Source: CAIXYX01 sp043806415 (GTDB lineage Archaea; Micrarchaeota; Micrarchaeia; Anstonellales; Anstonellaceae). From it: 13,948 nucleotides of DNA. The number at the start of each line of letters is the position of its first letter. Position 1 is the first letter of the stretch. The notes below the pieces were generated by a model. It saw nothing but the letters and a program-made list of their open reading frames with translations, was not told where the DNA came from and ran no database searches. Made by a program: the position numbers and the translations under genes. The stretch covers positions 1 to 13,948 of the forward strand of contig JAZDHB010000018.1 of NCBI GenBank assembly GCA_043806415.1. The letters are read 5' to 3'. Positions 5,979 to 12,989 of this stretch are shown here, one piece after another.

Positions 5979-6248
5979 ATGGCAAGCAACGAGGAAATAA
6001 TGCGACTGTGGGGCCGTTTCCCCAAGACCGGAAAGCAGCCCGAGGCCATCGTCCGCCTCTACCGCGCGGCAGAAAATGAAGGCAAGCAGGCGGGCCTCCT
6101 GTCATTGGAGAGCGAACTCACGTCTGATGCCACCATCGAATCCGCCCTGAAAACGTTCGGCTGGGGGCGGCGAAACCGGACCAGCCTCATCACGATGAGG
6201 GCATTGATGCGCGAAGCGATCCGCCTCGCCAAGGAGAAGGTGAAATAA
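5979..6248 (+). CDS. hypothetical protein, 89 aa
   Basis: The product begins MASNEEIMRLWGRFP and ends with a basic helix (REAIRLAKEKVK). It looks all-helical, roughly in three parts: an N-terminal helix, a central EAIVRLYRAAENEGKQAGLL to LESEL segment, and a C-terminal part with FGWGRRNRTSLITMRALMREA. The Arg/Lys content of the last third could suit nucleic-acid binding, but no known fold is recognisable. There is no signal peptide or membrane segment. The frame continues upstream to an ATG at 5346, but that part lies antisense to the preceding gene and through inverted repeats, so I reject it; the GAGGT 7 nt before 5979 fixes the start. Whether the structured region upstream regulates this gene is unknown. 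Confidence 0.65.
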   Translation: MASNEEIMRLWGRFPKTGKQPEAIVRLYRAAENEGKQAGLLSLESELTSDATIESALKTFGWGRRNRTSLITMRALMREAIRLAKEKVK

Positions 6249-6276
6249 CGCCCACTATGCCACGCGGCGGGGTTCC

Positions 6277-6284
6277 TTTTATAG
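6277..6284 (+). promoter_or_regulatory. TATA box of the PAP2 phosphatase gene
   Basis: TTTTATAG is centred 26 nt before the ATG at 6306, so transcription should start at or next to the start codon (leaderless). Confidence 0.65.
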
Positions 6285-6305
6285 GCCTAATCTCGTATCT
6301 GCCTA

Positions 6306-6839
6306 ATGGACCCCATAACCGCCTTCGCTCTTTCAGTCCAGAACCCCTTTCTTTCCGCCGCCGGGCATGCCCTCAATAACGACATCTTCTTCACCGTGCT
6401 CGTCCCTGCCTTGGTGCTTTTGGCAGAATGGAAAAACGACCGACGGCTCAAGGTATTCCTGCTGCTCGGGCTTGCTTTCGTCATCGGGTTCAGCGCGAAA
6501 TCCATCGTCGCCGAGCCCAGGCCGTGCGCAGGGGCCGTTTGGTGTCCGACTGATTACGCTTTCCCAAGCGATCATACCGTGGTTGCGCTCGCCCTATGCT
6601 TGGGTTTCCTGAACCGTAAGCCATTTCCCCTTTTCCTTGTTTTCGCGCTTTTCGTGGCCTTCACGCGGCTCAATCTGGGAGTGCATACCTTCGGGGACAT
6701 TCTCGGGGCGGTCCCCGTCGCGCTGGTAGCCTACTGGATCGTCGAGACGGCCTGGGCAAGGTATGGGAGAAGCGGGCCGCTCCGTTCCTGGATAATCCGG
6801 TTCGCCGGCTGCCAAGACGCGTCAAATGAGACGCTATAG
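6306..6839 (+). CDS. PAP2-superfamily membrane phosphatase
   Basis: The 177-residue product has about five hydrophobic segments and the three phosphatase motifs of the type 2 phosphatidic acid phosphatase superfamily. Motif C1 is KSIVAEPRP (Lys65 to Pro73, the KX6RP pattern). C2 is PSDH (87-90), with the acid-base His90 and Asp in place of the usual Gly. C3 is TRLNLGVHTFGD (120-131), with Arg121, nucleophile His127 and Asp131. These enzymes remove phosphate from lipid phosphates or polyprenyl diphosphates at the outer membrane face. In archaea a role in recycling dolichyl-type carriers for glycosylation is plausible, and the window does encode a sequon-rich surface lipoprotein, but the link is inference. 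The last 20 residues form a hydrophilic tail. All catalytic residues are present. Confidence 0.9.
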   Translation: MDPITAFALSVQNPFLSAAGHALNNDIFFTVLVPALVLLAEWKNDRRLKVFLLLGLAFVIGFSAKSIVAEPRPCAGAVWCPTDYAFPSDHTVVALALCLGFLNRKPFPLFLVFALFVAFTRLNLGVHTFGDILGAVPVALVAYWIVETAWARYGRSGPLRSWIIRFAGCQDASNETL

Positions 6840-6890
6840 AAAAGGCATCAGTCCGTCCGTCTATCGTCATTACCCTTGTCTTCATTCAAC

Positions 6891-6922
6891 AAAAGCGTTT
6901 CTTTTTCCGATGAAACGCTTTT
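6891..6922 (+). terminator. 11-bp stem-loop, possible terminator or switch arm
   Basis: AAAAGCGTTTC (6891-6901) is perfectly complementary to GAAACGCTTTT (6912-6922) around a 10-nt loop that starts with five T. It ends in a short T-run, 51 nt after the PAP2 stop codon. It shares bases with the next hairpin, so the two cannot form together. Confidence 0.5.
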
Positions 6923-6938
6923 CTTTCTGAAAGAAAAG
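6918..6938 (+). terminator. 9-bp stem-loop overlapping the previous one
   Basis: CTTTTCTTT (6918-6926) pairs with AAAGAAAAG (6930-6938) across a 3-nt loop. The first five bases are also the end of the 11-bp stem upstream, giving two mutually exclusive folds. Confidence 0.45.
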
Positions 6939-7031
6939 GGTTTCGAGATCACACTCTTACATCATCTGCCGTTCCTATCTGTCATCTCAGTCTTATAACA
7001 ACTGCTCTCACCTCTAAGGCACACCATATCG

Positions 7032-7041
7032 CTTTTTAAAT
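7032..7041 (+). promoter_or_regulatory. TATA box of the large Pro/Ser/Lys-rich gene
   Basis: CTTTTTAAAT lies about 34 nt before the ATG at 7071 and would start transcription near 7063. A TTG at 7053, which would add six residues, lies before that point and is unlikely as the start. Confidence 0.55.
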
Positions 7042-7070
7042 AACCGCTCAATTTGTCTATCCGGGTTGAT

Positions 7071-10000
7071 ATGGAAAGCGGGGACGAGTCTAGCGGCAGG
7101 GGCAAATCCAAGAAGCCCAGCCGGAAGGCTCTTTTCGACAAGTCGCCGATGCGGCTCATGCGGGAGATTTCGAAAGGCGGAGCCTCATCCGCGGAACACA
7201 CCGAATCATCCGACGAGTTCAAGCCGATTTCGCTCGACGAGCTGAGTCCCCGTTCTGGCCGGAAGCCGGCGGACGAGGGTCCCCTCAGGCCCGGCTCATC
7301 CGGCGGCGAATCTGCCATCCGCCCGGCTCCGCCCCGCCCGGAAACAACGGTCCGCCCGCTTTCGGGCGCTCCGATGCAGCCGCTGCATTTCCCGCCCCGC
7401 GAGGGCGCCGTCCGATCCCCCACAAGCGGCGAGGGCGCCGTGCATCCCGATATTCCCTCCGCCCGTCCTCCGCCCTCCACAGAAGGAATCGTCCACCCCG
7501 ACCTGCCGCCGGCGCACATCCTTCTGCCCACCTCTTCCTCCGAAAAGGACATCAAGCTTCCTCCACCGGCCTCTTCCTACAAGCCGCTCCCATCCCCAAA
7601 CCAACCGAAAGAAGCCACGCCGGCCGTTGATTTGCCGGCGCAAACGCCCAAGAAAAAATCCGGCGGCTTGCTCTCCGGGCTGTTCTCTTCGTCGAAGAAA
7701 ACGCCCGTCCTAAAACCGGCCGGCGATGAAACGGCTTTCCCGCCCTCGACGCCTTCCCTCCCCTCCCGCCAAACCGGGCCCATCGTCTATTACGGCGCCG
7801 CCTCCCAAGCCAAGCCTCTTGTCCCTCCACACAAGCCGCCCTCCCTTCCGTCCGCCTCAACGCCTCCGCCCTCGACGCCTTCCTCATCCGTCGCTTCGCC
7901 CGTGCGCCGTCCGCTCTCCTCATTCGAAGCCCTGGATTCCAAAGAAGAGTCTCTTCTTTCCCTGATGATTTCGGAGGGCAAATCCCGCAAGAGCGAGTCC
8001 AGTTCCAAGCCCGTGCCATGGTCCTTCACGCCGCCGTCCCCATCGGGTGCCAAACCTCTCATCGGGGCTTCCAAGGAAAAACCGCCGCTCCCGCCCGTTC
8101 CATCGCAAAGGCCGTCTCTGCCGGTTTCGTCTCCGACCCTTCCAGCCGTCTCATCCCGCTCCGCAGTCGAGTTGCCTAAAACCGCGGTTTCGCCTTCGCC
8201 GGCCGCTTCGGCCAAACCAAGGTCCGCACCGTCCGAGCCGCCGGGCTTCTCACAACCCCTTTTCACTCCGACGGTCAAGCCCGCTTCCGAACTCAAATCC
8301 ACCTCCGTCCCAAAGGGCGGCTTGAAATCCTTCTTCGGCGCGCCGCGCCCTTCATCGCCTCCGGTGCCAACGGGGACGAAATCCGGGAGCATGCCAAAAG
8401 CGCAAAAACCATCGCTCCTCTCCACCCTGTTCGCGCCCAAACCCAAATCTCCGTCGCTTGAGAGCAGCAGCTATGCGCTCAAGTCCCAGGTGAAATTCAT
8501 CGTCCGTGACGAGCCGGTGCCGAAACCCTCCGGGCCCGCGACGCTTGCCAAAGCGCCCATCACTCCCGCGCCAAGCGCCAACGCTTCCATCGCTGTTCCA
8601 AGCGCGCGCAAGGAACTTTCCACGCTCTTCAAGCCCACGGCGCTCGGGCTCAAGGCAGTCCCCGAGATCAAGGCCAAGCCCTTGCCGGCCAAGACCGAAT
8701 CCAATCTCGCCAAAATAGAATCCAAGCCGCTTCAATCCAAACCCGCTCTCTCCAGCGTCGAATCCAAGCCTGTTCAAATCCCTGAATCCGAAACAGCCAT
8801 CTCCCACCCTTCCCTGATATCCTCTATCTTCAAGCCCCATCCCCATCCGCCGGACATCGAGACCGAAGCCTACGCCCTCAAGCCGCGCGTGAAGCTCATC
8901 GTGCATGAGGAGTCAGTTGTTCCCAAGCGCGGGCCAGCCATCCCAGAGCACGCGGTCATCGGGAGCGAGTCCAGGATCGCGGCGCAAGCCAAGTCCAAGC
9001 CTGTACCGATACCGCCCGAGAAACCCAAAGCCGCGCCGATGCCAAAAGAGGAACCCGAAGCTCAGCCAGTTCTCGCCAAGCCGGTCCCTGCGCACGAGTC
9101 CGTTCCCTCCGTCTTCTCCCAGGTGTTCTCTCCACGGCCGTTGGGCGTCAAGCAGGCCCCGCGGCTTGAAGCGCCCAAGATCGGTTTCATGCCCAGCGGC
9201 CGTCCGTCCATGCCATTTGTGAAAAAGCAGGCTTCCAAATCCGCGCCCAGGCCCGCAGCAGAACAAATGCCGACGCCCGAGCCCGAAATAAAATCCGCTC
9301 CCGGGCAGAAGCCCGAATCCAAACCCCTGTTCGAGTCTGTTCCGAAACCAGAATTTCTATCCATCCTCAAGCCCGGGCCCAAGACAAAACCGGCTCCAAA
9401 GCCCGAAGTCCTCTCTTTCCCCGAGATCGGCCTGCCCGCGCCGGAAACGCTTTTCAAGCCCGTTCCAAAACCCCAAGAGCGGGCGCTCCAACCCGAACCC
9501 CGGCCCGTTCCAAAACCCAGGAAATCCTCGATTGTTTCGCGCCAGCCATTGCAGGTCAAGCCCGCCCCGAAGATCGGGATGCCGCCGGTCCCTGTGAAGT
9601 CCGAATCCGGGCCCGCCTCGAAACCCGCTTCATTCGAGTCCGAATCCGTCGCCGACACAGCCGGCTCCGGCCGGCTTATCGGCGAATCCGTCGCCGACAC
9701 CCTGCGCGAAGAGCCCTCCCTTTTCAAGAACCTGCTGGGCGCCTTGGGCGGCGAGAAGAAGGCGCCCCCCGAGCCCGAGCACATCGAGCCGCCCGCCCTG
9801 TCCGATGCAGCCATCAAGCCGCCCGCCAAGACGGACCGTCCGGCGCTCCCGATCAATCTGCCCCCGTTGCGCAAAGAGGAGGAGGAAGAGGCGGTCCTCC
9901 CGCAACCCACTTTCGTCAAGAAGATGCCCGCGCATCCGCTCTCCTCTATGCCCGGCAAGAGCGAGGAGCCCACTCGCGCGGCGTCTGATTTCGGCCTGCT

Positions 10001-11162
10001 TCCGGCTGCGTCAAAAACCAGGTCCGGCCCCAAGAAAGGCGACGAGGATCTTTTCAAGCAAATCCGGCGCGCGCCCAAGGAAGAATCCGAGGAATACGCC
10101 GAGCCGGCCGAGCGCAAACCCTCCGGCATTTCGGCCCTTCCCGGCCGTCTCGAGGTCGGCCCCCGCGCCCAGGGCATCCGCTCCTTGCTCGTGCTCGACG
10201 AGGGCTCCATCGACCGGATCAAGCCCGCGGACCTGCCGCCCGCCCGCGCGTCCGCGCCCGCCAAGCCCTACATGCTCGAGGCCGTGGATCCGCGCGAGTT
10301 CAACGTGTATTACCGCAAGGACATGGAGCTGCCCCGCTTCCAGCCGGCCGAGTGCGACCGCTACTTCTCCTCCGCCACCCTCGAGCAGAAGAAGTTCCTG
10401 CACGCCCTGCTGGCGGAACAGCTCTACTGGCGATACAAGGGCGAGGCACAAGGGAGCGCCGGCCAGCGCAAATGCGAAGCCGAGTTCATGGGCACGCTGG
10501 AGAATTCGAGCGCGGAGCAGCGCATCGCCATCGAGCTGGCCATCAACCTCACCAAGGGGATCAAGGCCGTGGAGATATTCACCAGCCCCTCGTCCGACCC
10601 CAAGGACGCCAAGGAAGCCTATGCCATCTACAGCTCGCTCACGTCGGCCCACCCCGGCGTCAAGCCCCTCCTCTTCTACCTTTCCGGACGGCTGAGCATG
10701 AAGCGCGCCTATTCGCCCAATTCGCTGGAGCCCGCGCGCCCGTTCCTGGACATGATCTCGCGCTCGGACGACGAGCTGCGCGACGCGATCTACGCCTATC
10801 GCGCCGCCTTCTTCGACCGGCTCATGAATTCCAGTTCGGCCAGCTCTTCCCTGCGCCAATGGTCGGCCGACCGCTATGCTCGCATCCTCATGGCCCGCCC
10901 GCAGGTGTCCTCCAAGCTGGACCACTACCTCAAGGTGCACCAGGGCCTCGAGCTGTTCTTCGCGACGCTCGAGCCGCGCACGGCCGACCAGCAGCATGCC
11001 CTGCAGGAGGAGTGGATGCGCCTGATCAACAACCATGCCCCGACGCGGGCGGTGGTGTATTACCTGCTCGCCAACCTCTTCTCCCGCCCGCCGTACGTGT
11101 CCGCCCTCTGGCGCACCGTGCTGGAGCGGCCCGTCAGCGCGCGCAGCGCGGGGAAGAAATAA
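7071..11162 (+). CDS. giant Pro/Ser/Lys-rich disordered protein with helical C-terminal domain, upstream of the secretion ATPase
   Basis: The product has 1363 residues and no signal peptide or membrane segment, so it should be cytoplasmic. Residues 1 to about 1020 are dominated by Pro, Ser, Lys, Ala and Glu and look intrinsically disordered. Within them short hydrophobic words recur, commonly Leu-Phe followed by Lys-Pro, for example at residues 200-205, 396-404, 416-422, 448-459, 515-524, 581-592, 680-691, 792-801 and 883-894. Two longer repeats with YALKxxVKxIVxxE start at 468 and 601, and ESVADT occurs twice near 865-880. Residues about 1020-1363 form a helix-rich globular domain (REFNVYYRKDMELPRF, EQKKFLHALLAEQLYW). 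I recognise no family. The next gene encodes a pilus/secretion-type ATPase, and a second disordered protein follows it, so a scaffold or adaptor role for that machine is my inference. Confidence 0.85.
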   Translation: MESGDESSGRGKSKKPSRKALFDKSPMRLMREISKGGASSAEHTESSDEFKPISLDELSPRSGRKPADEGPLRPGSSGGESAIRPAPPRPETTVRPLSGAPMQPLHFPPREGAVRSPTSGEGAVHPDIPSARPPPSTEGIVHPDLPPAHILLPTSSSEKDIKLPPPASSYKPLPSPNQPKEATPAVDLPAQTPKKKSGGLLSGLFSSSKKTPVLKPAGDETAFPPSTPSLPSRQTGPIVYYGAASQAKPLVPPHKPPSLPSASTPPPSTPSSSVASPVRRPLSSFEALDSKEESLLSLMISEGKSRKSESSSKPVPWSFTPPSPSGAKPLIGASKEKPPLPPVPSQRPSLPVSSPTLPAVSSRSAVELPKTAVSPSPAASAKPRSAPSEPPGFSQPLFTPTVKPASELKSTSVPKGGLKSFFGAPRPSSPPVPTGTKSGSMPKAQKPSLLSTLFAPKPKSPSLESSSYALKSQVKFIVRDEPVPKPSGPATLAKAPITPAPSANASIAVPSARKELSTLFKPTALGLKAVPEIKAKPLPAKTESNLAKIESKPLQSKPALSSVESKPVQIPESETAISHPSLISSIFKPHPHPPDIETEAYALKPRVKLIVHEESVVPKRGPAIPEHAVIGSESRIAAQAKSKPVPIPPEKPKAAPMPKEEPEAQPVLAKPVPAHESVPSVFSQVFSPRPLGVKQAPRLEAPKIGFMPSGRPSMPFVKKQASKSAPRPAAEQMPTPEPEIKSAPGQKPESKPLFESVPKPEFLSILKPGPKTKPAPKPEVLSFPEIGLPAPETLFKPVPKPQERALQPEPRPVPKPRKSSIVSRQPLQVKPAPKIGMPPVPVKSESGPASKPASFESESVADTAGSGRLIGESVADTLREEPSLFKNLLGALGGEKKAPPEPEHIEPPALSDAAIKPPAKTDRPALPINLPPLRKEEEEEAVLPQPTFVKKMPAHPLSSMPGKSEEPTRAASDFGLLPAASKTRSGPKKGDEDLFKQIRRAPKEESEEYAEPAERKPSGISALPGRLEVGPRAQGIRSLLVLDEGSIDRIKPADLPPARASAPAKPYMLEAVDPREFNVYYRKDMELPRFQPAECDRYFSSATLEQKKFLHALLAEQLYWRYKGEAQGSAGQRKCEAEFMGTLENSSAEQRIAIELAINLTKGIKAVEIFTSPSSDPKDAKEAYAIYSSLTSAHPGVKPLLFYLSGRLSMKRAYSPNSLEPARPFLDMISRSDDELRDAIYAYRAAFFDRLMNSSSASSSLRQWSADRYARILMARPQVSSKLDHYLKVHQGLELFFATLEPRTADQQHALQEEWMRLINNHAPTRAVVYYLLANLFSRPPYVSALWRTVLERPVSARSAGKK

Positions 11163-11338
11163 TGAAAAAAAGAGATAAGGAAAAAAGACTGGGAAAACAA
11201 GGAAAAATATCTCCGGGCGAGGACCGGCCGGCCGGCGCCGGCAGATCACGGCCCACCATTCCGGCGCGCACGTGCTCAACGCCGCCGCGCGCCCGGGCGG
11301 CCGGCCGCATATCTCCGGCTCGGCTGTCTGGCATCTGA
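11162..11338 (+). CDS. possible small basic protein, 58 aa, overlapping the upstream stop
   Basis: The ATG shares an A with the stop codon of the large gene (TAATG), the layout of a translationally coupled pair. The product starts MKKRDKEKRLGKQGK and continues rich in Pro, Arg, Ala and Gly to ARLSGI. The Lys-rich start is coded by A-rich DNA; the rest is very GC-rich and contains several self-complementary GGCCGG words, so it may be noncoding structured DNA read by chance. There is no clear Shine-Dalgarno beyond GGGGAAG. No family is recognised. Apart from this frame, the 244 nt between the large gene and the ATPase gene hold only a promoter and a direct repeat of ATATCTCCGG. Confidence 0.25.
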   Translation: MKKRDKEKRLGKQGKISPGEDRPAGAGRSRPTIPARTCSTPPRARAAGRISPARLSGI

Positions 11339-11361
11339 CCGGCGCGCGCGGGACAAAGGCA

Positions 11362-11402
11362 TTAAAATCCTAATGGGGTCTGTATCTTCAAGAACGGGGG
11401 AT
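11362..11402 (+). promoter_or_regulatory. TATA-like box and Shine-Dalgarno of the ATPase gene
   Basis: TTAAAAT at 11362-11368 could start transcription near 11391. GGGGGAT at 11396-11402 lies 4 nt before the ATG at 11407. The ATPase gene may thus have its own promoter besides readthrough from the large gene. Confidence 0.5.
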
Positions 11403-11406
11403 TCGC

Positions 11407-12966
11407 ATGGCTGATTTACCGAAGAACACAATACCGGAAAGCCCGGCCAGCTTGGTGGAGGGCGGCTCGGGCGCGCACGGCGCCGGCAAGGAGATCGAGT
11501 CCTACATCTTCGACAACGAGGGCATCCAAGTGATGACCCGCATCGTCTATTACGCGGACGATTTCGTGCTCCACTACGAGATGTCGGTGCGGGGCCTGAC
11601 CGAGGGCACCCGCCTCATGCTCAACGCCCTGCGCGGCGAGCTCATCACCACGGTCAAGCTCGACATCACCGACATCATGGACCCTCGCAAGCGCGACGAG
11701 GTCCGCCGGAAATTCGAGGCGCGCTCCCTCCTGCTGCTTTCCAAGGAATTCCCCCAGCTCTCGGAGGCGGACAAGAAGGTGCTGGTCACCTACCTCATCC
11801 ACAATTCCCTGGGCCTGGGCGAGCTGGAGGCGCCGCTCCACGACGAGAAGCTGGAGGAGATCGTCATCAATTCCAGCCGCGAGCCGGTGTGGGTCTACCA
11901 CAAGAAATACGGCTGGTGCAAGACCAACATCGTGGTCAAGTCCGAGGACGCGATCTACGACTACGCGGCCATGATCGGCCGGCGCATCGGCAAGCAGATC
12001 AACGTGCTCAACCCGCTCATGGACGCGCACCTCTCCACCGGCGAGCGCGTCAATGCCACGCTCTTCCCCGTGTCGGCGTTCGGCAACACGCTCACGTTGC
12101 GCAAATTCTCCAAGAACCCCTGGACGCTCCCGTACCTCATCGAACTCAACTGCATCTCGCCGGAGGTGTCCGGCCTGATCTGGCTGTGCATCCAGAACGA
12201 GATGAGCCTGCTCGTATCGGGCGGCACCGGCGCGGGCAAGACCAGCTTCCTCAACGCCATCTCCTGCCTCATCCCGGCCAACCAGCGCGTGATCTCGATC
12301 GAGGACACGCGCGAGCTGACGCTGCCGGCCTTCCTGCAATGGGTGCCCATGACGACGCGCGAGGCCAATGCCGAAGGCAAGGGCGAGGTGGGCATGCTCG
12401 AGCTGCTCGTCAACAGCCTGCGCCAGCGCCCCGACCGCATCATCGTCGGCGAGGTGCGCAAGCAGCGCGAGGCCGAGATCCTCTTCGAGGCCATGCACAC
12501 CGGACACTCGGTGTACGCGACCCTGCACGCCGACAACGCCGAGGAGACCATCACGCGCCTGACCACGCCGCCCATCTCGATGCCGCGCGAGACGCTCGAC
12601 TCGCTGGCCGGCATCGTCGTGCAATTCCGCCACCGGCGCCTCAACATCCGGCGCACGCTCGAATTCGCCGAGGTGCAGCGCGGCGGCGACGTCAACACGA
12701 TCTACCGCTGGGACGTCAAGTCCGACCGGCTCAACGAGGTGGGCAAGCTGTCCAGCCTCGCCAGCACCCTGGGCCTTTATTCGGGCATGACTTCCAAGGA
12801 GATCGACAACGACGTCGCTGAGAAGGCGCGGATCATGAACTGGATGACCAAGAAGCGCTATCGCGACGTCAACTCCGTCGGCTCCATCGTCTCGCACTAT
12901 TACATGAATCCCGAGGAAATCTTGGACGCGGCCGACAAGAACGCCAACTGGGTATTCGGTGTATAA
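11407..12966 (+). CDS. type II/IV secretion system ATPase (ArlI/TadA/VirB11 family)
   Basis: The 519-residue product has an intact motor core. Walker A is SGGTGAGKTS (271-280, Lys278). The Asp box is SIEDTRE (297-303). Walker B is RIIVGEVR (344-351, Glu349). The His box is HTGHSVYATLHAD (364-376). An N-terminal domain (about 30-250) includes the LGELEAPLHDEKLEEIVI element typical of these ATPases. Residues after about 400 form the C-terminal helical part, ending NANWVFGV. The family forms hexamers at the inner membrane face that power archaella, type IV pili or secretion. No ArlH-like gene precedes it, so an archaellum is not favoured; an adhesion pilus or Tad-like system fits better. A membrane platform (ArlJ/TadC type) is expected next but is not seen inside the window. 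It has GGGGGAT before its ATG, and the next gene starts 23 nt after its stop. Confidence 0.95.
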   Translation: MADLPKNTIPESPASLVEGGSGAHGAGKEIESYIFDNEGIQVMTRIVYYADDFVLHYEMSVRGLTEGTRLMLNALRGELITTVKLDITDIMDPRKRDEVRRKFEARSLLLLSKEFPQLSEADKKVLVTYLIHNSLGLGELEAPLHDEKLEEIVINSSREPVWVYHKKYGWCKTNIVVKSEDAIYDYAAMIGRRIGKQINVLNPLMDAHLSTGERVNATLFPVSAFGNTLTLRKFSKNPWTLPYLIELNCISPEVSGLIWLCIQNEMSLLVSGGTGAGKTSFLNAISCLIPANQRVISIEDTRELTLPAFLQWVPMTTREANAEGKGEVGMLELLVNSLRQRPDRIIVGEVRKQREAEILFEAMHTGHSVYATLHADNAEETITRLTTPPISMPRETLDSLAGIVVQFRHRRLNIRRTLEFAEVQRGGDVNTIYRWDVKSDRLNEVGKLSSLASTLGLYSGMTSKEIDNDVAEKARIMNWMTKKRYRDVNSVGSIVSHYYMNPEEILDAADKNANWVFGV

Positions 12967-12989
12967 GTGCGCACGCGAGGTTTTGAGCC

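Noticed and set aside
5346..6248. A 300-codon plus-strand frame covering the 89-aa gene and the region before it
   Set aside because: Its first part is antisense to the two-module gene and runs through the inverted repeats. A Shine-Dalgarno marks the internal ATG at 5979.
7053..7070. TTG at 7053 as start of the large protein
   Set aside because: It lies only about 16 nt after the TATA box, before the expected transcription start. The ATG at 7071 fits better.
9240..9530. A tandem DNA repeat or minisatellite in the Lys-Pro-rich stretch
   Set aside because: The Lys-Pro words recur in protein but the spacing is irregular and the DNA has no fixed unit, so it is composition rather than a tandem array.
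9062..11279. Minus-strand frames of about 400 codons opposite the large disordered protein
   Set aside because: They are low-complexity Gly/Arg/Ser translations of the opposite strand, with no start signal.
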